Below are positions 9,393 through 16,571 of a DNA stretch of 64,000 nt, in pieces. Every line of letters begins with the position of its first letter. Position 1 is the stretch's first letter. The notes below the pieces were generated by a model, which saw only the letters and a list, made by a program, of their open reading frames with translations, did no database searches and was not told the DNA's origin. Position numbers and translations under genes: made by a program. The stretch lies in NCBI GenBank assembly GCA_902794535.1, contig CADBHQ010000013.1:1-64000 (forward strand), written 5' to 3'. This DNA is from Fibrobacter succinogenes. Lineage in GTDB: Bacteria > Fibrobacterota > Fibrobacteria > Fibrobacterales > Fibrobacteraceae.

Positions 9393-10822
9393 TAAAAGCC
9401 CCAGCTTGCCTGCACGTTAAAACCAAAGCCGTTTGCAAACGAAACTCCGCTATCGAAACGCAAGTGGTCGTACCAAGAAAGATCTTCTTCGTACAAGGCC
9501 TTGTTGTGCGAATTCGCAGTGAATGCGGCATCGACAGCCGAAATGATATGGTTCAAAATCAAACCGCCAAAGAACCAAGCCTGCATGTCGGCATAGTCAT
9601 TTGCCTTGTTACGCATGCTACGGTACTTTTTCTGGTAATCCGATTCGGACTTCACCAACGATTCAGTTGCATGATTCGGATCATCGAGAGCAAGCGATGT
9701 TGCCACGGCCACATCTTCGTCACCAATGTCTTCCCAACCAAGCACATAGGCATCGTCAGAAATCAACTGATAAACTTCGGAAGCATTGTCAAAGTCAACC
9801 TTTTCCATTTCGTCACCAAGGCTCTTCGGCGACTTAACAAACGTATTGACGTACTCCACATCACCAGAGTAGAGCTTGTCGCGGTCATAGCAGCGATCCG
9901 TTGTCGCTACACCAAAAATGCCTTCGCAGAATGTTTCTCGAGAACCTAAATAACGGCGACGGAATTCCGATTCGTAGTTCACGGCATCGGCATTGTACAA
10001 GCTACGCATGCGCTGTTCATAGCGACCGATAGAGTAATGCTCCTTCGCGTACTTCTTATACTTGTCCACCTGCTTATTATACTTGTTCACCGAGAAGTAA
10101 TACCAGCTGCCCCACAAAGCGGCTTCAAGTGCAAGGTAAACACCACCGCGGACATAGGTAAAGTTGGAACCACCCACGTACATTTGTCCGGAACCCGGAA
10201 TAACCAACGACATGAACAAAGCCTTGCGCGGGCTCTTGTAGCGGCCCTTCATTTCGTCGATACCGTTCACCTTGGAGACCTTGACAGGGCCCAGCAGTTC
10301 ACGGCGGCTCATGCTGCTAGAAGACGGAGCATCAGTCGAAGAAGAAGAGACGGCTGCCATGGCAAGAGAATCGCGAATGCGGTTTTCTTCGTTATGCCTT
10401 TTCATTTCGGCGGCGTAGGCTTCTTCAGGAGTCATTTCTCTGACAGAATCGCCAGCGAGAGTGTCCACGAAAGCAGAATCGGCATCGGCCGGAACTTCGG
10501 CCACAACCGCGGCGGAATCAACCGGAGCAGGAGCCTCGCTGCTAGAAGATACTTCGACAGAGCTAGAAACCGGAGCGACCGAACTAGAGGAAACCTTCAC
10601 ACTGCTGCTTGATGCAGGAGCGGGTTTCGCTGCAGGGGCGGGCTTTGCCGCCACACTGGAACTAGAAGGAACCGAAGCACTGCTCGGCGCCACAGCCGCA
10701 CTGGACTGGGCAGCCTCGGCTTCAGCCTCAAATTCCGCAAAAAGGTCGCGGGGTTGAGCAAAAGACTGGGCAACAAAAATACTGGCCACACAGGCGATAA
10801 TTGAATAGGCAAACTTGCGCAT
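9392..10822 (-). CDS. Secreted or envelope protein with Ser/Ala/Pro-rich region and DUF5683-like core
   Basis: A 476-residue protein with a signal peptide (RKFAYSIIACVASIFVAQSFA). Residues about 25-170 are low complexity, with repeated SSSS blocks separated by Ala, Pro and Val, the Ser-rich linker style common in Fibrobacter secreted proteins. The folded part begins near 195 with KALFMSLVIPGSGQMYVGG, the DUF5683-type signature, then a hydrophobic helix (YLALEAALWGSWYYFSV), a long charged region, and a final hydrophobic helix (FFGGLILNHIISAVDAAFT) with a beta-like tail ending in Phe. It overlaps the downstream gene by one base. Probably outer-membrane or periplasmic; function not known. Confidence 0.8.
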   Translation of the reverse strand: MRKFAYSIIACVASIFVAQSFAQPRDLFAEFEAEAEAAQSSAAVAPSSASVPSSSSVAAKPAPAAKPAPASSSSVKVSSSSVAPVSSSVEVSSSSEAPAPVDSAAVVAEVPADADSAFVDTLAGDSVREMTPEEAYAAEMKRHNEENRIRDSLAMAAVSSSSTDAPSSSSMSRRELLGPVKVSKVNGIDEMKGRYKSPRKALFMSLVIPGSGQMYVGGSNFTYVRGGVYLALEAALWGSWYYFSVNKYNKQVDKYKKYAKEHYSIGRYEQRMRSLYNADAVNYESEFRRRYLGSRETFCEGIFGVATTDRCYDRDKLYSGDVEYVNTFVKSPKSLGDEMEKVDFDNASEVYQLISDDAYVLGWEDIGDEDVAVATSLALDDPNHATESLVKSESDYQKKYRSMRNKANDYADMQAWFFGGLILNHIISAVDAAFTANSHNKALYEEDLSWYDHLRFDSGVSFANGFGFNVQASWGF

Positions 10823-10973
10823 ATAACGCTAAAATAGCAAAATAAGGGCATTTAAGCGCATTAAAAGCCCTTAGTTTTCAGCTATTATTATTTGTTTTTA
10901 GCCTAAAAAGAAAAATTCTCCCACATTTTCGGAGAACAGGTTCAATATCGCATTTTTACATAAACACAAAGAA

Positions 10974-11004
10974 CCACCTAGCGAGGGATTACCCCGTTAG
11001 GCGG
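10974..11004 (-). terminator. Probable terminator after rpmB
   Basis: Read on the minus strand, ccgcctaacgggg and ccctcgctaggtgg can pair with one mismatch and wobble pairs around a short loop. The following bases ttctttgtgttt are T-rich rather than a pure T run. It sits 30 bases past the rpmB stop. Confidence 0.55.
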
Positions 11005-11033
11005 TGAATCTTGGCAAACCTTAGAGATCTAGA

Positions 11034-11255
11034 TTAGATGCCGAGTTCCTGAGCAACAGCCTGGATACCAAGCTTGTTGATCGTGCGGAGACCAGCAGCG
11101 CTAACGCGGAGGGTCACCCAGCGGTCTTCTTCAGGAATGTAGAAACGCTTCTTCTGAAGGTTCGGCAACTGCTTCATCAACTTCTTGCGGTTAGAGTGGG
11201 AAACCATGTTGCCCACGAGGCCGGCCTTGCCGGTAACTTCACAAATGCGGCTCAT
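11034..11255 (-). CDS. rpmB: 50S ribosomal protein L28
   Basis: A 73-residue ribosomal protein. It begins SRICEVTGKAGLVGNMVSHS, matching the L28 signature (CxxTGK.p..GnnVSHS), and continues with NRKKLMKQLPNLQKKRFYIPE and VSAAGLRTINKLG. A Shine-Dalgarno-like ggag lies eight bases before the ATG. It has its own promoter at 11286-11314 and a probable terminator, so it is a single-gene unit just downstream of ispH. Confidence 0.96.
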   Translation of the reverse strand: MSRICEVTGKAGLVGNMVSHSNRKKLMKQLPNLQKKRFYIPEEDRWVTLRVSAAGLRTINKLGIQAVAQELGI

Positions 11256-11285
11256 AATAAACTCCGTTGTTTTATAACGGACGCA

Positions 11286-11314
11286 ATTTTAGAAAAAAAT
11301 CGCCGTTCCGTCAA
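11286..11314 (-). promoter_or_regulatory. Sigma-70-type promoter for rpmB
   Basis: On the minus strand TTGACG, 17 bases, then TAAAAT. The -10 box lies about 30 bases before the rpmB start codon, and the promoter fits in the 69-base gap after ispH. Confidence 0.75.
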
Positions 11315-11324
11315 GGTTAAATTA

Positions 11325-12257
11325 TCAATCTTGCAATGCCTTTGGCAGGTTAAATTTGGTAGATTCGACCAATTTTACGAAATTTTCGATTTCTACGGGG
11401 GCAAATTTTTCTTTAATCCAGTCTACGACCCCCTGAACGAGCACTTCGGGAGCACTTGCACCACTCGAAATACCCACCGATTCGATATTTTCGAACCATT
11501 CCGGTTCCAAATCTTCGACCGAGGCAATCAAATGGCTCGGAATGCCCTGTTCAAGACCAAGTTCCATAAGTCGGCTGGAATTAGAAGAATTCTTGGCACC
11601 AACGACCAAAAGCATATCTACTTTGGAGCAGAGATCGAGGACTGCCGCCTGACGATTGCCCGTTGCATAGCAAAGGTCGCCCGCATCGGGCCCGATAATA
11701 TTCGGGAAACGCTGCTTGAGCGCTTCGATAATCTTGCGGGTTTCCGCCACCGAAAGAGTGGTCTGCGTAATATAGGCCAGTTCCTTGTCGGCCGGGACCT
11801 GTACCGTACGTGCATCGGTTTCGTTCTTGATTAGCGTAATTGCACCCGGCGGGAGCTGTCCCAAAGTGCCTTCCACTTCGGCATGGCCCGCGTGTCCAAT
11901 CAAGATGATATGGCGACCGGCTGCATAATGACGCTTGGCGCTAAAGTGAACCTTGAGCACTAGCGGGCAGCTAGCATCCAGCACCTGCAGTCCACGTTTT
12001 TCAGCATCGGCATAAATTTCTTCGGCAACCCCATGGGCAGAGAAAATCACCACAGAGCCCGACGGCACCTCGTCCAGTTCATCGACAAAGACCACGCCCT
12101 TAGACTTGAGCGTATCGACAACGAACTTGTTGTGCACGATTTCGTGACGCACGTAAATAGGGGTTCCAAATTTTTCAATAGCCTTCTCCACCACATGAAT
12201 AGCGCGGTCAACGCCGGCACAGAAACCACGAGGAGTCGCAAGAATCACTTTTTTCAT
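11325..12257 (-). CDS. ispH: 4-hydroxy-3-methylbut-2-enyl diphosphate reductase
   Basis: Last enzyme of the non-mevalonate (MEP) isoprenoid pathway, reducing HMBPP to IPP and DMAPP with an iron-sulfur cluster. The 310-residue product starts KKVILATPRGFCAGVDRAI and carries the three cluster cysteines in GFCAGV, DASCPLV and GDLCYATGNRQ, with the substrate-binding histidines in RHEIVHN and GHAGHAEV. The start ATG overlaps the waaA stop (ATGA), so it is the last gene of the exporter-methyltransferase-waaA-ispH operon. Length is normal for the family. Confidence 0.97.
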   Translation of the reverse strand: MKKVILATPRGFCAGVDRAIHVVEKAIEKFGTPIYVRHEIVHNKFVVDTLKSKGVVFVDELDEVPSGSVVIFSAHGVAEEIYADAEKRGLQVLDASCPLVLKVHFSAKRHYAAGRHIILIGHAGHAEVEGTLGQLPPGAITLIKNETDARTVQVPADKELAYITQTTLSVAETRKIIEALKQRFPNIIGPDAGDLCYATGNRQAAVLDLCSKVDMLLVVGAKNSSNSSRLMELGLEQGIPSHLIASVEDLEPEWFENIESVGISSGASAPEVLVQGVVDWIKEKFAPVEIENFVKLVESTKFNLPKALQD

Positions 12258-13444
12258 AAGATTCCCTTTATAAAATTCAACAACAGCTTATAAGAATTCA
12301 GGACCTTCATTCTTTCGCACATCAAAAAAGTCCGCACGACATCTGGCGACGGATAACGACGGCGTAAATAGTCCGAAGGCGAATGGATTTGCCCCACCAC
12401 ATGCGCCGCGACAAGCTTGGTCACGACATCGTCATGTCCTTTGGCATAAGGTCCGACACACGTAGCAACGCCCATTTGGAGCGGTTCCCAAAAATCATGG
12501 ATTCCGAGCCGGCGATTGAACGAACCGCCCACTACCGCACTTTTGCTTTTCAAAAGGATTTCACGCGATAGTCCAAAGCGCGTCACCAAAGAAACCATTC
12601 CACTTTGAACAGAAGGATAATCTACCACAGGCAGTCCTGCCTCGTACAATCGCCTGCGGAAGTAAACCAGTTCAGAAAGCCTGCGCGGCATGAGCACAAC
12701 CGATTCACCTTTGTCCACAGAATCTTTCGCCATAGAAATAAACGCATCGGCTTCTTCCTGATGGAACGACAGAAACACAACATCGATCGTAGTCTTTTCG
12801 GGGACACAGACAAGGCCACCATCGCGAGCCCAGTTCAGAAGTTTCCAGTCTCCACCCATGGTGCATGGCACAAAGCCCTTGCTTGCATAAGTAAAGCGAC
12901 CGAGGTCTGCAGCCGTCTGCATGCAGGCATAACCCATGCCTGAAAAATCAATGAACGGGTACGACTTACGGTAACGTCCAGAGACAAGTGCAATATTTCT
13001 GCGGGTCGAAAGTTTAGCCACAGTCGAAAGGTAACCCGGCCAAAGTTCGTTTTCCGCAAGAATCAAACCAATCGGTTGCACTGAGCTCACAAAGGAATGC
13101 AACGCCGACAAAATGTCCGCCGGAGCAATCGACACCTCGGCTACGCCAGCACAAGAATCCTTTAAAAAAGAGACCACCTCGACCTTTTGCGAGGTAATCA
13201 AAATCTTCGGGCAATCAGGCAAATCTTCTTTGAGGGCAACAGCAAGTCCTTGCAGCATGCGGCATTCGCCAAGGCTTGCTCCGTGAAGCCAAAGATAGGG
13301 GCCATCGCTGGGCCACGGCCCTAACAGACGTTCTTCAATGTGATATTCTCGTTCAAGATGCGGCCATTTGCTAGCAGTCTTCGCCACCGTCCTAACGGCA
13401 GTCCCTACAGCAAGGCGTCCTAAGTTCTTTATGTTTAAGCCCAT
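12254..13444 (-). CDS. waaA: 3-deoxy-D-manno-octulosonic acid transferase (Kdo transferase)
   Basis: GT30-family enzyme that transfers Kdo from CMP-Kdo to lipid A precursor at the inner-membrane face, thus a marker for LPS. The 396-residue product has the N-terminal WLHGASLGECRML motif (family WxHaaSxGE, catalytic Glu), the ILAENELWPGYLS segment (family E.ElWPN), and a C-terminal GT-B half with VVGGSFNRRLGIHDFWEPLQMG, the usual VGGSF...G.HnpLEp block with Phe-Trp replacing the usual Asn-Leu. It overlaps both neighbours by a few bases. Divergence from proteobacterial WaaA is clear, but the order of motifs supports the call. Confidence 0.88.
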   Translation of the reverse strand: MGLNIKNLGRLAVGTAVRTVAKTASKWPHLEREYHIEERLLGPWPSDGPYLWLHGASLGECRMLQGLAVALKEDLPDCPKILITSQKVEVVSFLKDSCAGVAEVSIAPADILSALHSFVSSVQPIGLILAENELWPGYLSTVAKLSTRRNIALVSGRYRKSYPFIDFSGMGYACMQTAADLGRFTYASKGFVPCTMGGDWKLLNWARDGGLVCVPEKTTIDVVFLSFHQEEADAFISMAKDSVDKGESVVLMPRRLSELVYFRRRLYEAGLPVVDYPSVQSGMVSLVTRFGLSREILLKSKSAVVGGSFNRRLGIHDFWEPLQMGVATCVGPYAKGHDDVVTKLVAAHVVGQIHSPSDYLRRRYPSPDVVRTFLMCERMKVLNSYKLLLNFIKGIL

Positions 13445-14127
13445 AGGATAAAGTCAATCTTTCTAAACAGCATAATCCCAATCACCAGCGCAAGCCAAAT
13501 CCACGTATACTTGTCGGCTATAATAGCCTCTTTACCGCTACGAAGCGGACCCGGCACGTGAATTTCGCGAGGAATGAACGCGGGCGTATGCATGGCCCAC
13601 AACTTCCATTCGTCACCAAAACGTTTTTCTAGATAACGATCATCCAGCTTGGCAAGGTATATACCAAAAGCCAGTGCGAATACAATAAATGGTATAGTTA
13701 TCCAGTTGATTCCCAAGTGCAAAACGACAATCGCAATAGCGATGGCAATGTTGGACACGTAAAGCGGATGGCGCAGACGTCCGTATGCACCCCAGGTCAC
13801 AAGAACCGGAGCGTCTTGTGCACTACCGCGAGTGTGGTCGCCAATGGCTCGGCGAGCCTTAACGCGTAGGTACACGGAAATAAGCAAAATATTGATAAAA
13901 ATCAGAAACGGCACAATGGTAAGGTCTGCCGGCGGAAAAGCCAAGGCAACAAGCGCCACAATACCAAGAATTATCCCTCGATAACGGTACACAAATGGAC
14001 GCGACGGGCGCAGATCTTCAGCCGGCAATTTCACTTGAACTTCGGGTTTTGTCCCCTGTTCCGGCGTTTCAACATTTGTCGCCACCTTTTCTTGCTGAAT
14101 ATCAGACTGTTTGACTTGCCCATCCAT
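13435..14127 (-). CDS. Isoprenylcysteine/phospholipid methyltransferase-family membrane protein
   Basis: A 230-residue membrane protein with a hydrophilic Gln/Glu-rich N-terminus (about 1-45), then four or five hydrophobic helices. The C-terminal half has GAYGRLRHPLYVSN and LEKRFGDEWKLW, matching the G.y.yvRHP.Y......E..L...fG.eY..Y signature of ICMT/PEMT-type SAM-dependent methyltransferases. It overlaps waaA by ten bases and lies 11 bases after the exporter gene, so it is made with LPS genes; a lipid or envelope substrate is inferred, not shown. Confidence 0.75.
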   Translation of the reverse strand: MDGQVKQSDIQQEKVATNVETPEQGTKPEVQVKLPAEDLRPSRPFVYRYRGIILGIVALVALAFPPADLTIVPFLIFINILLISVYLRVKARRAIGDHTRGSAQDAPVLVTWGAYGRLRHPLYVSNIAIAIAIVVLHLGINWITIPFIVFALAFGIYLAKLDDRYLEKRFGDEWKLWAMHTPAFIPREIHVPGPLRSGKEAIIADKYTWIWLALVIGIMLFRKIDFILWA

Positions 14128-14138
14128 AATTGCCTCCG

Positions 14139-15710
14139 CTAAAACTGTGCAACATTAAATATACATTCAACTTCGGGAGAAAGCACGTCGTGACTCACAA
14201 TAATTGTCCATTTATCCAAAGCGTGAGCTGCATCAAGGTAGGATTTCAGCAGGTTTTCGCGGTCGGCCAGCGCCACGGACGCAAAAGGTTCATCCAGAAG
14301 GATCGTGCGGGAGTCCGAGGCGAGCGCCCAAAGGAGCGCCACTCGGGCACGTTCACCGCCCGAAAGGCCCGATTTCTGAAGAAGGGAGGCGGCTCCCGAA
14401 GCCTGCATAAAGGATTTGAGAATCGAAGACTTTTCGGAAACGAAGCGTTTTTCGAGAAGGCGGGAAAGCATCCACCTAGGCGGAAGTTCCAAGTCTTGGG
14501 CGACAAAGAATACATCTCGAGGGGTATTCGCTTCGGCAGAATTCCAGCATTCAAGCCCCGAAAGCAGGCGGAGCAATGTAGACTTTCCCACCCCGTTTTT
14601 ACCACGGACAAGAACCGGCTTTTCGCGGGACCAATTGAGTGCGAGATCCGTAAACACGGGAGTCTCGGAGCCTTCATAGGCGAATTTACCGCCGCGAATC
14701 GAAACCGCGCCGGAGGCAGCTTCGGGCGTTGCATTAGGTGCCGCGGCAAAATCCTTGCCAGCAGATTTTCCGGACAACTCAAGCCGTTCAAATTCTTCGA
14801 GGACATTGATTGCTGAAACCGCCGAGCGGAACTGCGGCATAACGCGGGCGCATTCCTTAACAGGCTTGTAACAGAGGAGCACCGCCGAGGTAAACAGTAC
14901 AAGGCCAGACGCATCCATATAGCCGCGGTTCATGAGGAGCGCACAGAAGGCCAACACCAAAACCATCGCGAGCACCGAAACCGTTTCAGTCAAAAGCGAA
15001 AGGCCAGACTTTTTGATGGCGGCATTCAACCCGTTATCGCGGAGCCCACGAACATCCTTTAAGAGACCGTCTGAAATATCCGTGCGTTCGTCGCGACTGC
15101 TCCATTGCCTAAAAAGCCTACGGGCCAGCGACAGATTTCCACGGAAATCGGAACGTGCCCGCAACAGGGATTCTTCGGCTGAGCCAAGCTTATGCAGTTT
15201 ACGCTGAAGGACTGCCACCAGCGGCACAATCACCACGAAAAGGAATGCGGCAAGCGGCCAGGAGATATAGAAAAGCACCGGCAAGAAAACCAGCAATTGA
15301 AGCACTGCCTGCACGGCCTGAAAGAAAACGCCCCCGTTATTCTGCAACACGACTGTGGCCTCATAAGCAGATTCGACCATGCGTTCGCCCTTGGACGTGT
15401 GGAAGTTCTTTGGAGCCAGATCGCGGAGCCTGTGCAGGAACCAAGCCTGCACCCGAGCCGACACCTTATAAAGCCAACCTTCGGAAACCTTGGACTTGCC
15501 GTACAGGAATACAAGACGAAGCATGGCAAGCACCACCATTCCCCCGACCCAGGCTGCAAGCGGAATATCTGCCTTGCCCCCGACGATATCGATAAAGGAG
15601 CGAATACCCCAAAGCACCGCCGCATCGGCAGCACTTGCCAAAAGCGCCATCGGCAAAAAGCGGATTACGCCGCCTTTCAGGGATTTTTTCAGCCATTTTC
15701 GCAAATTCAC
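14139..15710 (-). CDS. ABC exporter, fused permease and ATPase
   Basis: A 523-residue half-transporter. The membrane domain (about 15-300) has five or six hydrophobic helices and the EXPORTER-type loop LHRLRDLAPKNFHTSKGERM. The ATPase domain (about 335-523) has Walker A GKNGVGKST, signature LSGGERARVALLWAL, Walker B TILLDEPF and H-loop VSHD. The membrane part is shorter than in MsbA and looks closest to CydC/CydD- or lipid-type exporters. Start is GTG at 15710. It is the first gene of the operon with the methyltransferase, waaA and ispH, so a lipid A or other envelope substrate is a reasonable guess, but the sequence does not prove it. Confidence 0.85.
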   Translation of the reverse strand: MNLRKWLKKSLKGGVIRFLPMALLASAADAAVLWGIRSFIDIVGGKADIPLAAWVGGMVVLAMLRLVFLYGKSKVSEGWLYKVSARVQAWFLHRLRDLAPKNFHTSKGERMVESAYEATVVLQNNGGVFFQAVQAVLQLLVFLPVLFYISWPLAAFLFVVIVPLVAVLQRKLHKLGSAEESLLRARSDFRGNLSLARRLFRQWSSRDERTDISDGLLKDVRGLRDNGLNAAIKKSGLSLLTETVSVLAMVLVLAFCALLMNRGYMDASGLVLFTSAVLLCYKPVKECARVMPQFRSAVSAINVLEEFERLELSGKSAGKDFAAAPNATPEAASGAVSIRGGKFAYEGSETPVFTDLALNWSREKPVLVRGKNGVGKSTLLRLLSGLECWNSAEANTPRDVFFVAQDLELPPRWMLSRLLEKRFVSEKSSILKSFMQASGAASLLQKSGLSGGERARVALLWALASDSRTILLDEPFASVALADRENLLKSYLDAAHALDKWTIIVSHDVLSPEVECIFNVAQF

Positions 15711-15742
15711 GCAGAAAAATTAACTTTTTTCAAGTTGCCCCC

Positions 15743-15771
15743 TTGACTAAAATTAAATAGTTACCTATATT
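15743..15771 (+). promoter_or_regulatory. Promoter of tRNA-Glu copy 1
   Basis: TTGACT, 17 bases, TATATT. The predicted start point is about seven bases before the tRNA. The same arrangement precedes copy 2. Confidence 0.85.
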
Positions 15772-15785
15772 TGGCCCTACTAAAC

Positions 15786-15858
15786 GCCCCTATCGTCTAG
15801 TGGCCCAGGACTCGGGATTTTCATTCCCGCAACAGCGGTTCGAAACCGCTTGGGGGTA
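15786..15858 (+). tRNA. tRNA-Glu (UUC), copy 1
   Basis: A full 73-nt cloverleaf. The acceptor stem is GCCCCTA with TGGGGGT (two G-U pairs), the D arm is GTCTAGTGGCCCAGGAC, the anticodon stem CGGGA/TCCCG carries the loop TTTTCAT with anticodon TTC, and the T arm is AGCGG-TTCGAAA-CCGCT. The discriminator is A. CCA is not encoded. Confidence 0.97.
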
Positions 15859-15861
15859 TAA

Positions 15862-15893
15862 AAGAACCAACTGAAAAGTTGGTTCTTTTTTTT
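15862..15893 (+). terminator. Terminator of tRNA-Glu copy 1
   Basis: A perfect 11-bp stem aagaaccaact/agttggttctt with a gaaa loop, followed by T residues, starting four bases after the tRNA. Confidence 0.92.
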
Positions 15894-15905
15894 GTTATAT
15901 CACCC

Positions 15906-15933
15906 TTGACAAATAAAAATACTTACCTATATT
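15906..15933 (+). promoter_or_regulatory. Promoter of tRNA-Glu copy 2
   Basis: TTGACA, 16 bases, TATATT. The words cttgac, ttacctatatttgg are shared with the copy 1 promoter, showing that the whole unit was duplicated. Confidence 0.87.
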
Positions 15934-15947
15934 TGGTCGCACAAATC

Positions 15948-16020
15948 GCCCCTATCGTCTAGTGGCCCAGGACTCGGGATTTTCATTCCCGCAACAGCGG
16001 TTCGAAACCGCTTGGGGGTA
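15948..16020 (+). tRNA. tRNA-Glu (UUC), copy 2
   Basis: Identical over all 73 nt to copy 1, with anticodon TTC, discriminator A and no encoded CCA. It has its own promoter and terminator. Confidence 0.97.
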
Positions 16021-16024
16021 TAAA

Positions 16025-16055
16025 AAGGATTCATCATTAGATGAGTCCTTTTTTT
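16025..16055 (+). terminator. Terminator of tRNA-Glu copy 2
   Basis: The stem aaggattcatc/gatgagtcctt (one T-G pair) with loop atta is followed by T residues, starting five bases after the tRNA. Confidence 0.9.
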
Positions 16056-16076
16056 CAACCCATTCAAAGGTATAAG

Positions 16077-16107
16077 AGGAACCTTTCGAAAGAAAGGTTC
16101 CTTTTTT
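16077..16107 (+). terminator. Orphan terminator hairpin
   Basis: The stem aggaaccttt/aaaggttcct with loop cgaaag and a T run. It follows ggtataag, which resembles the 3' end of the tRNA-Glu unit (gggggtataaaa), but no tRNA body remains before it. It probably is a leftover of a third unit. Confidence 0.7.
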
Positions 16108-16148
16108 CAACCGCGACAAAGGGTATAAAAAAGGAGCCTTGCAAAACA

Positions 16149-16178
16149 AAAAACGGGGCCTTACGGCTCCGCTTTTTG
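16149..16178 (-). terminator. Terminator of tRNA-Ser
   Basis: On the minus strand the arms aaaagc-ggagcc and ggccccgtttt pair with one bulged base and end in a T run, six bases past the tRNA-Ser 3' end. The plus-strand reading could also act as a terminator. Confidence 0.75.
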
Positions 16179-16183
16179 TTTCA

Positions 16184-16268
16184 AGGAGAGAGAGGGATTC
16201 GAACCCTCGGTCCTGTGACAGACTCCGGATTTCGAGACCGGCCCATTCGACCACTCTGGCATCTCTCC
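16184..16268 (-). tRNA. tRNA-Ser (CGA)
   Basis: An 85-nt class II tRNA. The acceptor stem GGAGAGA/TCTCTCC is perfect, the D arm is CCAGAGTGGTCGAATGGGC, the anticodon loop CTCGAAA gives CGA (plus bases 16232-16234), there is a long variable arm, and the T arm is GAGGG-TTCGAAT-CCCTC. Two oddities are visible: the base after the acceptor stem (discriminator 73) is U rather than the usual G of bacterial tRNA-Ser, and the last anticodon-stem pair is U31-U39. CCA is not encoded. Confidence 0.95.
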
Positions 16269-16279
16269 GAGGTTCGCAC

Positions 16280-16308
16280 AATGTAGTAAAATATTTTTCG
16301 GTTGTCTA
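16280..16308 (-). promoter_or_regulatory. Probable promoter of tRNA-Ser
   Basis: On the minus strand TAGACA, 17 bases, TACATT, with the tRNA 11 bases after the -10 box. Confidence 0.6.
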
Positions 16309-16571
16309 CACCCTATTCTAAAGAAAAACTTGCAACCCTTTGAAAATGCTCCCTTTATTTCTACATTTGGCCGCAAATCCAACAAAACGGATCCAAAAAA
16401 CTTCAGGTTTATAAGCGCGAGTGCGCTTCGGGGCTTTTCAAGGTTCAAGACTGAACCAATCGATAGTGCGGCATGGGCCGTAGATGAAGTTTACGGGTCC
16501 CTGAAGGTGCATTATGACGAAGAATACTGAAGAACGTATTCCTGAAGATTGCCCGCGAAGCAGACGCGTTT

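Noticed and set aside
15781..16110. The tandem tRNA/hairpin array as a possible CRISPR or integrated element
   Set aside because: The repeats are tRNA genes and terminators of unequal spacing; there are no spacers, leader or cas genes.
16330..16530. A 66-codon frame before the helicase gene
   Set aside because: TTG start, no Shine-Dalgarno and no family. It ends inside the likely helicase start region.
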